Below, one piece after another: positions 35,459 through 44,546 of a stretch of DNA of 64,000 nucleotides (the stretch's first letter is position 1; each line of letters starts with the position of its first letter). The DNA comes from [Actinomadura] parvosata subsp. kistnae (GTDB lineage: Bacteria; Actinomycetota; Actinomycetes; Streptosporangiales; Streptosporangiaceae), in the NCBI RefSeq assembly GCF_900323885.1, contig NZ_OOHJ01000015.1, forward strand, positions 682,001 to 746,000, in the 5' to 3' direction. The notes under the pieces were generated by a model. That model was not told the DNA's origin, searched no databases, and saw only the letters and a program-made list of their open reading frames with translations. The translations under genes and the position numbers were made by a program.

Positions 35459-37065
35459 CGGGCAAGCTCCTTGTACATGTCAGCACGGAAACGCAGCAGG
35501 GCGGCGACCTGCTGGACGGGCTCGGCGGGCGAGTAGTCCTCGGCCAGCTCGAACAGGGCCGGGTCGATGTGCTCGCCTGCCAGCTTGACCAGCTCGCCGA
35601 GGTTCCACGGCTGCGTGGTGTGCACCTTCACGATCTTGTTGAGCACGGCCGTCGCCAGGCCCTCGCGCCAGAGGGACGACACGCCGCCGAGCACCATGAT
35701 CAACTGGCTGTCGAGGTCATGGCCACGGACGAACCGGGCGGCCAGCTCCTGCTGCTCCTCCGGCGGGAGGGCTTCGAGCAGGTCGGCGATCGGGTCCCAG
35801 CCGAACATCGCCCGCGCCCACTCCGGGTCCTTCTGCAACACCGCGGCCCGGACCCAGGCCGCCTTCACCTCGGCGTCCCAGTCGGGGATCTTCATCGCCA
35901 GCAGCTCGTCCGGCGATCTCCCCCACACGGACAGGGGTGCGCGGGCGATGATCTGCTGCAGCCACCAGGCGCGCTCGCCGATGCCACGGGGCGGCTTCGG
36001 GCGGACGCCGTCGCGTTCCATCTCCTTGTCGCACGCCGCCGGGGCCTCGACGGCGATCACGTCACCACTGATCGTCACGCAGGCACGCACCCGCTCCGCC
36101 ATGCGGCGGGACAGGCGGGAGGCGGGCAGGCGGGTGAGGAGGTTCGCGGCGGCCTGGCGGACCTCCCTGCGGCGGTCGTCCAGCGCCTGCTCCAGGAACG
36201 GCTCGTCCTCCATGCTCAGCCCGTCGGCCAGCACCTCCACGAACCCCGCCCGGTCGTCCGGCGTCTCACGCTCCCACGTGCCCTCCAGCAGCCGCCGCGC
36301 CTCGCCCGGGTCGGCCGCCCTGAGCGCGCTCAGGTGAGCGCGCCGGTCGGCCGCCCCGCCCAGCTCCCACGTCTCGCCCGTCGGCTCCTCCAGCAGGTAC
36401 GCCCACGCGGGGTTGAGCCCCGCCAGCCAGCGGCCCCGCTGCCCGGCCAGCACCCCGAGATGCACCCTGATCGAACGGTCACGGCGACCGCGTTCCAGCA
36501 GCTCCGGCAGCACGTACGGGGGCACCCTGCGGCCGGTGGCCGCGGCGGCGGCCAGCCACTCGGGGATCAGCCTCTCGTGCTCACCGCCGAGCAACCGGCC
36601 CAGCCGCTCCGCCGCCCGCCTGCCCACCGCCTCCCGCTCCTCCCGCGGCGCCGCCTCCCTGCCACTCCCGCCGGAGCCGCCGACGCTCCCCCGGCCGCCG
36701 GAGTCGCCGGCGCCCTCAGGGCCGGTGGCGTGATTCGCGCCTCCGAGGTCGATGCCGTCCTCGGCGTCGCCGGGATCGATCGCGTCCTCGGGGCCGCCGG
36801 GGCTGCTGGGGTCGCTAGGGCCGACAGCGTCGATGGGGCCATCGCGGTCGTCAGTGCCGCCGCTGTGCTCGGCGCTGGTGTCGTGGTCGGCGCTGCCGCT
36901 GTGCTCGGTGCTGGCGTGGGCGCTGTCGCTGGGGGTTTCCGCGCGGCGGCCCGCGCGGCGGCGGGCCACCTCGACGGCCGCCGCTTCGAGCAGGTCGCCG
37001 CCAGGGTACGGCCTGCGGTCGGTGCCCACGAGGGCCGTGGAGGTCAGCTCGTCCCAGCCGGTCAC
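35455..37065 (-). CDS. DUF5691 domain-containing protein
   Basis: A 536-residue protein of unknown function always found beside SWIM, MoxR and DUF5682 genes, to my knowledge. It starts at GTG 37065 (MTGWDELTSTALVGTDRRPY), which overlaps the upstream stop as GTGA. After ~43 residues a ~90-residue Ser/Gly/Asp/His-rich disordered insert appears, then HEAT-like helices (FLEQALDDRRREVRQAAANLLTRLPASRLSRRM). The last third ends in conserved WNLGELVKLAGEHIDPALF. HEAT-like repeats suggest a scaffolding role, which is inference. Confidence 0.86.
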   Translation of the reverse strand: MTGWDELTSTALVGTDRRPYPGGDLLEAAAVEVARRRAGRRAETPSDSAHASTEHSGSADHDTSAEHSGGTDDRDGPIDAVGPSDPSSPGGPEDAIDPGDAEDGIDLGGANHATGPEGAGDSGGRGSVGGSGGSGREAAPREEREAVGRRAAERLGRLLGGEHERLIPEWLAAAAATGRRVPPYVLPELLERGRRDRSIRVHLGVLAGQRGRWLAGLNPAWAYLLEEPTGETWELGGAADRRAHLSALRAADPGEARRLLEGTWERETPDDRAGFVEVLADGLSMEDEPFLEQALDDRRREVRQAAANLLTRLPASRLSRRMAERVRACVTISGDVIAVEAPAACDKEMERDGVRPKPPRGIGERAWWLQQIIARAPLSVWGRSPDELLAMKIPDWDAEVKAAWVRAAVLQKDPEWARAMFGWDPIADLLEALPPEEQQELAARFVRGHDLDSQLIMVLGGVSSLWREGLATAVLNKIVKVHTTQPWNLGELVKLAGEHIDPALFELAEDYSPAEPVQQVAALLRFRADMYKELAR

Positions 37066-38651
37066 AGGATCACCGCCGTATCGTCGTCGTCCCAGGTCGT
37101 CAGGGGGCGCAGGCCCTGCGGTGTCCACTCGGCCGCGACCGTCACCGGGTGTCCGCCGGAGACGGCGATCAGCCGCCAGGGGTCGTGCGCCCGGGGGTGG
37201 AGGGGCAGGCCGCCGAGCGACGTCCGCCCCGGGACCACGCCGGTGAGGACCAGCGGCCAGGACTCCGTCCACGGGTCCTCGGCCAGCGCGCCCGCCACCT
37301 CGTCGAGCGCCTCGTCGGGCGACTTTCCCGGTGGCACACCGGCGGAGGCGACGGTGTCGTGGCGGGCGGCCACCAAGGCGCGGAGAGGGGCGGCGCCCGG
37401 GTAGTAGGTGAGGTCGGCGTCGATGGTCGTGCCCGTGACCAGGGACGCGTCCAGCGGCTGGCCCTGCGGGGCGAACGACAGGACCAGGGCGGGCCGCCCC
37501 GTGCGGCGGCCCCGCAGCCAGACGCGGCGGGCCGTCAGGCGGTCCTGTACCTCGTCGCGCCTGCCCAGGACGTCCCAGTGGTCGCGCACCGGAGGGCCGG
37601 CCAGGACCTCTTCCCTGGTGACGGGGAAGCCGACGCGGATCAGGACGGTCTGGGCGAGCGCGTCAGGCAGGGCGGCCCGGCGGCGGTAGGCGATGGCGAG
37701 CAGGTTGACCAGGGCGTACTCCTCCAGGAGCCGGCCCGGCCAGCCCTCCTCCGCACGCACCCTGGCCAGCCGGGACACCAGGCCCGCCACGCCGGGCGCC
37801 TGGGCGTCGATGAGCCGCTTGGCCAGCCCGTCCCAGTCGTGCTCCTGCGCGCCCGCCAACCCCTGCCGCACCTGGTCGGCCAGCCACCGCTCCAGCTCGG
37901 CCAGCCCAGCCGCGACCCGCTGCTGCCGCACGGACTCGACCCGCCCGGCCAAGCCGCCCGATGTCCCCGCCCTGGCCTCCGCACCGGCACCCGCCTGCCG
38001 GCCCTCTGCCGGACCGCCCGCCTCCGGGCCGAAACCCGCCTGCCGGCCCTCTGCCGGACCGCCCGCGTCCGGGCCGAAGCCCGCCTGGCCGTCCCCTCCC
38101 GGGCTGCCCGCCTGGGCGCCGGCACCGAAGCCGGTACCGGCGGTGAGGGCCGCGCCCGGGCTGGAGCCCACAGCTCCGGGCGCGGAGTCAAGGTACGTGC
38201 CACCGATGCCAGCGCCACCAGCGGTGTCGCCGTCTGCAGAGGCGGCATCCAGACGGGCGGCCTCAAGGCGGGCGGTCTCGGCGCGGGCGGCCTGGAGGCG
38301 GGCGGCCGATTTGGCGGCGCGTTCGGCGCGGCCGTCCAGCCATTCCGTCACCCACTGCGGCGCCGCCGGTTGCTCGGGCACCCCGTCGGCCGACCACAGG
38401 AGCAGCAGCCCCAGTGCGTGCTTGCAGGGGAACTTCCTGCTCGGGCAGCTGCACCGGTATGCGGGCTCGGTGAGGTCGACGGCGGCGAGGTACGGCTTGG
38501 CGCCGCTGCCCTTGCACTCGCCGTACAGCACCGTGCCCGTCGTGCCGCGCAGCGCCCACTTGCCGGCAGCCGCCACCCCTTGGGCCGCCTTCTGGGACGA
38601 GGCGTCGGGGGCGAGGGCGAGCACCTGGTCGCGGCTCCACCGTTCAGTCAC
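37062..38651 (-). CDS. SWIM zinc finger family protein
   Basis: A 529-residue protein with the SWIM motif CSCPSRKFPCKH (Cys67, Cys69, Cys76, His78), a zinc fold that binds DNA or protein. First gene of the five-gene MoxR/VWA operon. A Gly/Ala/Pro-rich segment (~150-235) contains two near-identical 15-residue repeats (period 45 bp, starting 37990 and 38035; GPEAGGPAEGRQAGF type). The C-terminal half is a conserved alpha/beta region with no named domain that I recognise. No RNA or nuclease motif is seen. Confidence 0.9.
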   Translation of the reverse strand: MTERWSRDQVLALAPDASSQKAAQGVAAAGKWALRGTTGTVLYGECKGSGAKPYLAAVDLTEPAYRCSCPSRKFPCKHALGLLLLWSADGVPEQPAAPQWVTEWLDGRAERAAKSAARLQAARAETARLEAARLDAASADGDTAGGAGIGGTYLDSAPGAVGSSPGAALTAGTGFGAGAQAGSPGGDGQAGFGPDAGGPAEGRQAGFGPEAGGPAEGRQAGAGAEARAGTSGGLAGRVESVRQQRVAAGLAELERWLADQVRQGLAGAQEHDWDGLAKRLIDAQAPGVAGLVSRLARVRAEEGWPGRLLEEYALVNLLAIAYRRRAALPDALAQTVLIRVGFPVTREEVLAGPPVRDHWDVLGRRDEVQDRLTARRVWLRGRRTGRPALVLSFAPQGQPLDASLVTGTTIDADLTYYPGAAPLRALVAARHDTVASAGVPPGKSPDEALDEVAGALAEDPWTESWPLVLTGVVPGRTSLGGLPLHPRAHDPWRLIAVSGGHPVTVAAEWTPQGLRPLTTWDDDDTAVIL

Positions 38652-38732
38652 CCGCCGCAGACTAGCCAGTCCGACCGACAGTTCAGAAGCGGCCCGGGAT
38701 CATGCGGTGAACGGGCCCGTAGACTCTGTCCC

Positions 38733-39278
38733 GTGGAGTTGCGGATCTATCCGGACGGCCCGTCCGTCGAGGTGCCCGACGAGGCGGCGGCCTTGAAGAG
38801 CGGCCTCGACGGCCAGCTCGTCCTCGACGGCAGCCGGTTCCTGCGCAGGGACGTCACGGGCGCCCCCGTCGCGTTCGTCGAGCGGCCGCCCGTCGCCGAG
38901 GCTCTCGACCTGCTCCCCCATCCTGAGGGCGGCTGGTTCAGGGAGACCTACCGGTCGCCGGTGACGTTCACGCCGGACGGCTACCCCGGCCCGAGGGCCA
39001 GCGTCACCGCCATCTACTTCCTGCTGCATCCGGGTGAGGAGTCGGTGCCGCACGTGGTCAGGTCGGCGGAGATCTGGCTGTGGCACCGTGGCGGGCCGCT
39101 CGACCTGACGATCGGGGACGAGACGGTGGTCCTCGGCCCCGACGTCGAGCGGGGGCAGGTCCCGCAGGCGGTCGTGCCGGGCGGCGTGTGGCAGTCGGCG
39201 CGCCCGGCGGGCGACACGGAGGTGCTGGTGAGCTGCCTGGTCTCGCCGGGCTTCGACTTCGCGGACTTCGACGCCTAG
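38733..39278 (+). CDS. cupin domain protein (DUF985 family)
   Basis: A 181-residue beta-barrel protein. The cupin core runs from PHPEGGWFRETYRSP to SCLVSPGFDFADF, including FLLHPGEESVPHVVRSAEIWLWHRG, where the metal-site His and Glu appear in altered spacing, as in DUF985. GTG 38733 fits the start, with the first residues MELRIYPDGPSVEVP a short extra domain. Function is unknown; sugar epimerase-like activity is a common guess for the fold. Divergent from the SWIM gene. Confidence 0.83.
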   Translation: MELRIYPDGPSVEVPDEAAALKSGLDGQLVLDGSRFLRRDVTGAPVAFVERPPVAEALDLLPHPEGGWFRETYRSPVTFTPDGYPGPRASVTAIYFLLHPGEESVPHVVRSAEIWLWHRGGPLDLTIGDETVVLGPDVERGQVPQAVVPGGVWQSARPAGDTEVLVSCLVSPGFDFADFDA

Positions 39279-39410
39279 GGTCCGGCCCGTGCCGACCTCG
39301 CCCGAACCCTGCTCGATGTGGACGCGGTGGGCGGGCGAGTCCTGCGAGCGCCGCCGCCTGCCGGCGTGGAGGAGGCGCTGGAGCGGCCGGCGGGCAGCCG
39401 CCCCCTAGGG

Positions 39411-40151
39411 TCAGCCCTGCACGGTGGGGCGGATGACGATCTCGCCGATCTCCACATCCTCGGGCTGCTCGATGGCGAACGCGATCGCCCGCGCCACCGC
39501 CTCCGGCGCGATGGCGAGCCGTTCCATGTCCTGCCGCACCTGCTCGCGCACCTCGGCGTTGTCGATCCAGTCCGCGAGCTCCGTACGGACGTAACCGGGC
39601 GACACGGCGGTGGTCCTGAGGACGCCGTCGGTCGACTCCTGCCGGAGCCCTTCGAGCAGCGTGCGCACGGCGTTCTTGGTGGCGGCGTACACGGCCTGGG
39701 TGGGGACGATCTTCAGCCCGGACGTGGACACGGTGGTGACGAGGTGGCCGTGGCCCTGGCGGCGGAAGACGGGCAGAGCGGCGGCGATGCCGTGCAGGAC
39801 GCCCACGAGGTTGACGTCGATCATCTGGGTCCAGCCGGCCACGTCGAGGTCGGCGACGGGGCCGGTCCGAGCGATGCCGGCGTTGCCGACCAGCACGTCG
39901 AGCCGCCCGTACTCGCTGGTGGCCAGGTCGACGAGCCGTTCGAGGTCCTCGCGGCGGGTGACGTCGGTGGCGCGGGTGACGGCGCGCCCGCCGGCGGCGC
40001 GGAGGTCGGCGGCGAGCCGGTCGAGGCGGTCGGTGCGCCGCGCGCCGAGGACGACGGCGGCGCCGCGCGCGGCGAGCAGGCGCGCGGTGGCCTCGCCGAT
40101 GCCGCTGCTGGCGCCGGTGATGGCGACGACCTGGTCAATGATGGCAGGCAT
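39411..40151 (-). CDS. SDR-family oxidoreductase
   Basis: A 246-residue classical short-chain dehydrogenase. Cofactor motif TGASSGIGE (~13-21), NAG at strand 4, catalytic Ser in TTVSTSG and YxxxK in YAATKNAV (~153). GARRTDRLD after strand 2 suggests NADPH preference. It diverges from a TetR gene across a region with three matching operators, so expression is probably repressed by that regulator and induced by its ligand. Confidence 0.9.
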   Translation of the reverse strand: MPAIIDQVVAITGASSGIGEATARLLAARGAAVVLGARRTDRLDRLAADLRAAGGRAVTRATDVTRREDLERLVDLATSEYGRLDVLVGNAGIARTGPVADLDVAGWTQMIDVNLVGVLHGIAAALPVFRRQGHGHLVTTVSTSGLKIVPTQAVYAATKNAVRTLLEGLRQESTDGVLRTTAVSPGYVRTELADWIDNAEVREQVRQDMERLAIAPEAVARAIAFAIEQPEDVEIGEIVIRPTVQG

Positions 40152-40173
40152 GTTCTTGAGCCCCCGATAGAGT

Positions 40174-40250
40174 GGACACGTGTCCGTTTAAGGACGCCAA
40201 AGCGGACACGTGTCCGCTTCAACGGCTCCCACCGTACCGGACACATGTCC
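40174..40250. promoter_or_regulatory. Three operators for the divergent SDR/TetR pair
   Basis: GGACACGTGTCC occurs at 40174-40185 and 40204-40215 (the latter extends to an 18-bp perfect palindrome, 40201-40218), with a one-base variant GGACACATGTCC at 40239-40250. Steps of 30 and 35 bp, i.e. close to three helical turns, suggest cooperative binding. Confidence 0.82.
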
Positions 40251-40274
40251 GCTCAGCCAACCCCGTGAGGACCG

Positions 40275-40823
40275 ATGAACCGACCCCGCCGCGCCGACGC
40301 CGCCGACAACCGCGAGCGCATCCTGGAGGCCGCACGGGCGGTCGTCGCGACCGCGGACGAGGTGCGGCTGAACGAGATCGCCAAGCGGGCGGGCGTCGGC
40401 CAGGGCACCCTCTACCGCCACTTCCCCACCCGGGAGCACCTGCTCGCCGAGGTCTACCGGCAGGACGTGGACGAGCTCGTGGCGACCGCCCCGCGGCTGC
40501 TCGCCGAGCACGACCCGGTCACCGCCCTGACCCGCTGGCTCGACCGGCTGGTCGAGTACGCGCGGATCAAGCACGGCGTGTTCGCCGCCGTCGAGGCGGG
40601 GGTCAGGAAGGACCTGTCCGCGCACAGCCTCGGCCCGATCGGGGACGCGCTGACCACGCTGCTCGACGCGGGCAGGGCCGCCGGCACGGTGCGCCCCGAC
40701 GTGGACGCCCGCGACCTCATCCTCCTCGTCGGCTACCTGACCCGGCTGGAGCAGGACGAGTGGGACACCCGGGCCCGGCACCTCATCCGGATCATCCTGG
40801 AGGGGGTGCGCAGCCGCGGCTGA
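40275..40823 (+). CDS. TetR/AcrR-family transcriptional regulator
   Basis: A 182-residue repressor. The DNA-binding domain lies at ~8-55 (NRERILEAARAVVATADEVRLNEIAKRAGVGQGTLYRHFPTREHL), with a compact C-terminal ligand domain. GAGG precedes ATG 40275. Its own upstream region contains the GGACACGTGTCC palindromes shared with the SDR gene, indicating autoregulation. Confidence 0.92.
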   Translation: MNRPRRADAADNRERILEAARAVVATADEVRLNEIAKRAGVGQGTLYRHFPTREHLLAEVYRQDVDELVATAPRLLAEHDPVTALTRWLDRLVEYARIKHGVFAAVEAGVRKDLSAHSLGPIGDALTTLLDAGRAAGTVRPDVDARDLILLVGYLTRLEQDEWDTRARHLIRIILEGVRSRG

Positions 40824-40938
40824 AGGCGGGTTTACCGCCGGCCCGCCGGGTGCAGTGGGCAGGGGCATGAAGACGTACTGATATTTCCGACCGGTAACGT
40901 CCTCATCGTCCCCCGCCGTCCGTACGAGGAGAGTTCGC

Positions 40939-41808
40939 ATGATCCGCAAGGCCGTGATCCCGGTGGCCGGGCTGGGCACCCGGCTGCTGCCCCTGACGAA
41001 GGCGCTGCCGAAGGAGATGCTGCCGATCGGCGACAAGCCGGTCATCGAGCACACGATCCGGGAGCTGGTGGACTCCGGCATCGACGACATCACGATCGTC
41101 ACCTCGGCCCGCAAGGACCTCGTCCAGCGCCACTTCGCCCCTGACGCGGACCTGGAGCGGGAGCTGCGCGCGGCCGGCAAGGACGACCTGGCCGGCGCGG
41201 TGGCGGAGCTGTCGTCGCTGGCCCACATCACGTACCTGTACCAGCGCGGCCCGTACGGCAACGGCACGCCGATCCTGAACGCCGCGCGGGTGATCGGCGA
41301 CGAGCCGTTCATGGTGTTGTGGGCCGACGACGTGTTCGTGGCGGAGGTGCCGCGCGCGCAGCAGCTGAAGGCGGCCTACGAGGCGACGGGCGCGCCGGTG
41401 CTGGCCCTGATGCCGATGGCGGTGGAGGACGCCTCCCGCTACGGCGTGCCGATCGTCGAGGAGGACCTCGGCGGGGGCCGCCTGCGCATCTCGGGGCTGG
41501 TGGAGAAGCCGCGCCCGGAGGAGGCCCCCTCGCGGTACGCCGCGATCGGCGGGTACGTCGTCACCCCGGGGGTCGTCGCCGAGCTGGAGGAGGCCACGCG
41601 CCGCTGGCACGAGCACCCCGAGGGCGAGATCTACCTGACCGACGCCCTGCACCGCCACGCCGCGGGCAACCCGGTGTACGGGCAGGTCATCGACGGCACC
41701 TGGTGGGACACCGGCTCGCCGCTCAACTACCTGCGGGCGCAGTTCGCCGCGGCGCTGGCCGATCCGGTGTACGGGCCGGAGCTGCGCAAACTGGCCCGGG
41801 AGAGCTAG
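40939..41808 (+). CDS. galU: UTP--glucose-1-phosphate uridylyltransferase
   Basis: A 289-residue nucleotidyltransferase making UDP-glucose for glycans, trehalose and wall polymers. It has the pyrophosphorylase signature GLGTRLLPLTKALPKEMLPIGDKPVIEH (read as G-x-G-T-R near residue 11 and the Lys-bearing PKEMLP), the uridine-site Gln and Gly region, and FMVLWADDVFV, the metal-binding Asp pair. Terminal Lys/Trp residues of the family are present (WWDTGSPLNYL). AGGAGAG precedes ATG 40939. The aldehyde dehydrogenase gene follows 32 nt downstream. Confidence 0.95.
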   Translation: MIRKAVIPVAGLGTRLLPLTKALPKEMLPIGDKPVIEHTIRELVDSGIDDITIVTSARKDLVQRHFAPDADLERELRAAGKDDLAGAVAELSSLAHITYLYQRGPYGNGTPILNAARVIGDEPFMVLWADDVFVAEVPRAQQLKAAYEATGAPVLALMPMAVEDASRYGVPIVEEDLGGGRLRISGLVEKPRPEEAPSRYAAIGGYVVTPGVVAELEEATRRWHEHPEGEIYLTDALHRHAAGNPVYGQVIDGTWWDTGSPLNYLRAQFAAALADPVYGPELRKLARES

Positions 41809-41840
41809 CGTCTACGAAAGAACTTACGAGGAGGGCAGCG

Positions 41841-43379
41841 GTGAGCCGACAAATCGTTTCCATCGTGGGCGGCAAGGACGCGACGGCCGCGAGCACGTAC
41901 GAATCGATCAATCCCGCCCGCACGGGCGAGGTCGTGGCGCGGGTCGGCCTGGCGGACGCGGAGACGTTCGCGGCGGCCTGCCGCACCGCGAGGGACGCGC
42001 AGCGCGAGTGGGCGAAGGTGCCGGCGCCGGTGCGCGGCCGGGTGATCGCCTCCATCGGGCGGCTGGTGGAGGCCAACACCGAGCGGCTGGCCCGGCTGGT
42101 GACCGAGGAGATCGGCAAGCCGTACGCGGAGGCGCTGGGCGAGGTCAGGGAGATCGTGGACACCTGCGACTTCTTCCTCGGCGAGGGCCGCCGGCTGTAC
42201 GGGCAGACGGTCCCGTCGGAGATGCCGGACAAGAACCTGTTCACCTTCCGCAACCCGGTCGGGGTGGCGGCGGTGGTGACGGCGGGCAACTTCCCGGTGG
42301 CGGTCCCGTCCTGGTATCTCGTGCCGGCGCTGCTGTGCGGCAACGCGGTGGTGTGGAAGCCCGCCGAGTACGCCGCCGCCTCCGCGCACGCCCTGTTCCG
42401 GCTGTTCACGGCCGCGGGCCTGCCCGACGGCGTGCTGAACGTGGTCTTCGCCGGCGGCGCCGACACCTTCGGCGGCCTGGAGCGGGCGCTCGACGAGGGC
42501 ACGGTGCAGAAGGTGGGCTTCACGGGCTCCAGCGAGGTCGGCAGGAAGATCGGCGAGCTGACGGGCCGGCACCTGCAGTCGGCGTGCCTGGAGCTGGGCG
42601 GCAAGAACCCGATGGTGATCATGCCGGACGCGGAGCTCGACCTGGCCGTGGAGGGCGCGTTGTTCTCCGGTTTCGGCACCGCCGGGCAGCGCTGCACCAG
42701 CCTGGGCACGGTGATCGTGCACGAGAGCGTGCACGACGCGTTCGTGGAGCGGTTCGCGCGGGCGGTCGGCGCGGCCAGGATCGGCGACCCGACCGAGGAC
42801 GTGCTGGCGGGGCCGCTGCTCGACCGGAAGTTCGCCGACCGGTACGAGGAGTACCTGACCTGGATCGAGCCGCATCACAAGGTCGTGACAGGCGCGACGG
42901 GCCGCATCACGAAGGACAACCCGCGCGGCGGCTTCGACGGCGGCGACGGGCTCTACTACCACCCGGTCGTGGTCGACGGCGTGCGGCCAGGCGACCGGCT
43001 GTTCATGGAGGAGACGTTCGGCCCGATCGTGGGCGTGACCTCGTTCTCCACCATGGACGAGGCGCTCGACCTGGCCAACCTGCCCGGTTACGGTCTGTCG
43101 AGCTCGATCTACACCACGAACCCGCAGCACGCCTTCCGCTTCCGCGAGGGCATCTCGGCCGGCATGGTCAGCGTCAACAACTCCACGTCGGGGGCGGAGG
43201 CGCACCTGCCGTTCGGCGGCAACGGCAAGTCGGGCAACGGCAGCCGCCAGTCGGGCATGTGGGTGCTCGACCAGTTCACCCGCTGGCAGGCGATGAACTG
43301 GGACCACTCGGGCCGGTTGCAGAAGGCGCAGATGGACGTGGCGGACATCGTCCCGGATCTGGACTTCCGCCTGGCATGA
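41841..43379 (+). CDS. aldehyde dehydrogenase (ALDH7/antiquitin-like)
   Basis: A 512-residue NAD(P)-dependent aldehyde dehydrogenase. Nucleotide-binding FTGSSEVG, general-base Glu in LELGGKNP (~252) and catalytic Cys in FGTAGQRCTSLGT (~284) are all present, and NNSTSGAEAHLPFGG is the C-terminal substrate-site loop. The GQRCT context is that of the alpha-aminoadipic semialdehyde group, so lysine degradation is possible but unproven. GTG 41841 is preceded by GAGGAGG. It follows galU on the same strand; a strong terminator ends it. Confidence 0.9.
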   Translation: MSRQIVSIVGGKDATAASTYESINPARTGEVVARVGLADAETFAAACRTARDAQREWAKVPAPVRGRVIASIGRLVEANTERLARLVTEEIGKPYAEALGEVREIVDTCDFFLGEGRRLYGQTVPSEMPDKNLFTFRNPVGVAAVVTAGNFPVAVPSWYLVPALLCGNAVVWKPAEYAAASAHALFRLFTAAGLPDGVLNVVFAGGADTFGGLERALDEGTVQKVGFTGSSEVGRKIGELTGRHLQSACLELGGKNPMVIMPDAELDLAVEGALFSGFGTAGQRCTSLGTVIVHESVHDAFVERFARAVGAARIGDPTEDVLAGPLLDRKFADRYEEYLTWIEPHHKVVTGATGRITKDNPRGGFDGGDGLYYHPVVVDGVRPGDRLFMEETFGPIVGVTSFSTMDEALDLANLPGYGLSSSIYTTNPQHAFRFREGISAGMVSVNNSTSGAEAHLPFGGNGKSGNGSRQSGMWVLDQFTRWQAMNWDHSGRLQKAQMDVADIVPDLDFRLA

Positions 43380-43383
43380 GCAA

Positions 43384-43406
43384 GGGCCCCCGCTCGGCGG
43401 GGGCCC
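43384..43406. terminator. Bidirectional intrinsic terminator
   Basis: GGGCCCCCG (43384-43392), loop CTCGG, CGGGGGCCC (43398-43406): a perfect 9-bp stem between the convergent ALDH and GSII genes, without a long T tract, as is usual for actinomycetes. Confidence 0.85.
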
Positions 43407-43419
43407 CTGTTCAAGAAGG

Positions 43420-44439
43420 TCAGACCTGGCCGGCCTTCTCCAGGGCGGCGCAGCAGGTGTTCACCAGCAGGCGGGTGACCACGTACGGGTCGACGTTGGC
43501 GTTCGGGCGGCGGTCCTCGATGTAGCCCTTCTTGTCCACCTCGACCTGCCACGGGATGCGCACGGAGGCGCCGCGGTTGGAGACGCCGTAGCTGTACTTG
43601 TTCCACGGGGCGGTCTCGTGGTGGCCGGTCAGGCGCAGCTCGATGTCGGCGCCGTACTGGGAGACGTGCTCCATCGGCTTGTCACCCTCGCCGAGCGCCT
43701 CGCAGGCGGTGATGATGGCCTCGTAGCTCTCGCGCATGGCCTTGGTGGAGAAGTTGGTGTGCGCGCCGGCGCCGTTCCAGTCGCCGCGGGCGGGCTTGGG
43801 GTCGAGGGTGGCCTCGACGCCGTACTCCTCGGCCGTCCGGTAGAGCAGGTAGCGGGCGACCCACATGTGGTCGGAGACCTCGAGCGGGCCCGCCGGGCCG
43901 ATCTGGAACTCCCACTGGCCGGGCATGACCTCGGCGTTGATGCCGGAGATCTTCAGGCCGGCGGCGAGGCAGCGGTCGAGGTGCAGCTCGACGATCTCGC
44001 GGCCGAACACGGCCTCGGCGCCGACACCGCAGTAGTAGTGGCCCTGCGGGGCGGGGAAGCCGCCCTCGGGGAAGCCGAGCGGGCGGCTGCCCTTGAAGAA
44101 GGTGTACTCCTGCTCGATGCCGAACCAGGACTCGTGGGCGGCGTACTGCTCGGCGACCGGGCGGAGCAGCGCGCGGGTGTTGCTGGCGTGCGGCTCGCCG
44201 TTGATCTCCTCGACCTCGCACAGGACCAGCTTGTTGTCGCCGCCGCGGATCGGGTCGGGGCAGACGAACACGGGGCGGAGCACGCGGTCCGACGAGTGAC
44301 CCTCGGCCTGGTTGGTGCTCGAACCGTCGAAGCCCCAGACCGGAGGCTCGGCACCGTCGGCAAGGATCTTCGTCTTCGAGCGCATCAGAGCGGTGGGCTC
44401 GGTGCCGTCGATCCAGATGTACTCAGCCTTGTAGCTCAC
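43420..44439 (-). CDS. glnII: glutamine synthetase type II (GSII)
   Basis: A 339-residue, eukaryote-like glutamine synthetase combining glutamate, ammonia and ATP. Family hallmarks are YIWIDGTEPTALMRSKTK and WGFDGSSTNQAEGHSSD at the N terminus, GIEQEYTFF (metal Glu), PGQWEFQIGPAGP, the GAGAHTNFST ATP-site and NRGASVRIP. Length matches GSII (about 340) rather than GSI (about 450). GTG 44439 follows AAAGGACC; an in-frame ATG at 44469 adds ten residues outside the conserved start. The single-copy promoter lies in the 107 bp upstream. Confidence 0.95.
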   Translation of the reverse strand: MSYKAEYIWIDGTEPTALMRSKTKILADGAEPPVWGFDGSSTNQAEGHSSDRVLRPVFVCPDPIRGGDNKLVLCEVEEINGEPHASNTRALLRPVAEQYAAHESWFGIEQEYTFFKGSRPLGFPEGGFPAPQGHYYCGVGAEAVFGREIVELHLDRCLAAGLKISGINAEVMPGQWEFQIGPAGPLEVSDHMWVARYLLYRTAEEYGVEATLDPKPARGDWNGAGAHTNFSTKAMRESYEAIITACEALGEGDKPMEHVSQYGADIELRLTGHHETAPWNKYSYGVSNRGASVRIPWQVEVDKKGYIEDRRPNANVDPYVVTRLLVNTCCAALEKAGQV

Positions 44440-44546
44440 GGCGGTCCTTTCGGGGTTTTTCTCAGCCACGCCGAGTCTTACGGATGCCCGTTTCCCGCTT
44501 TTTGCCCGAATGTGAACGCCGTGTTAATCGGGACGCCTCTGGTTAC

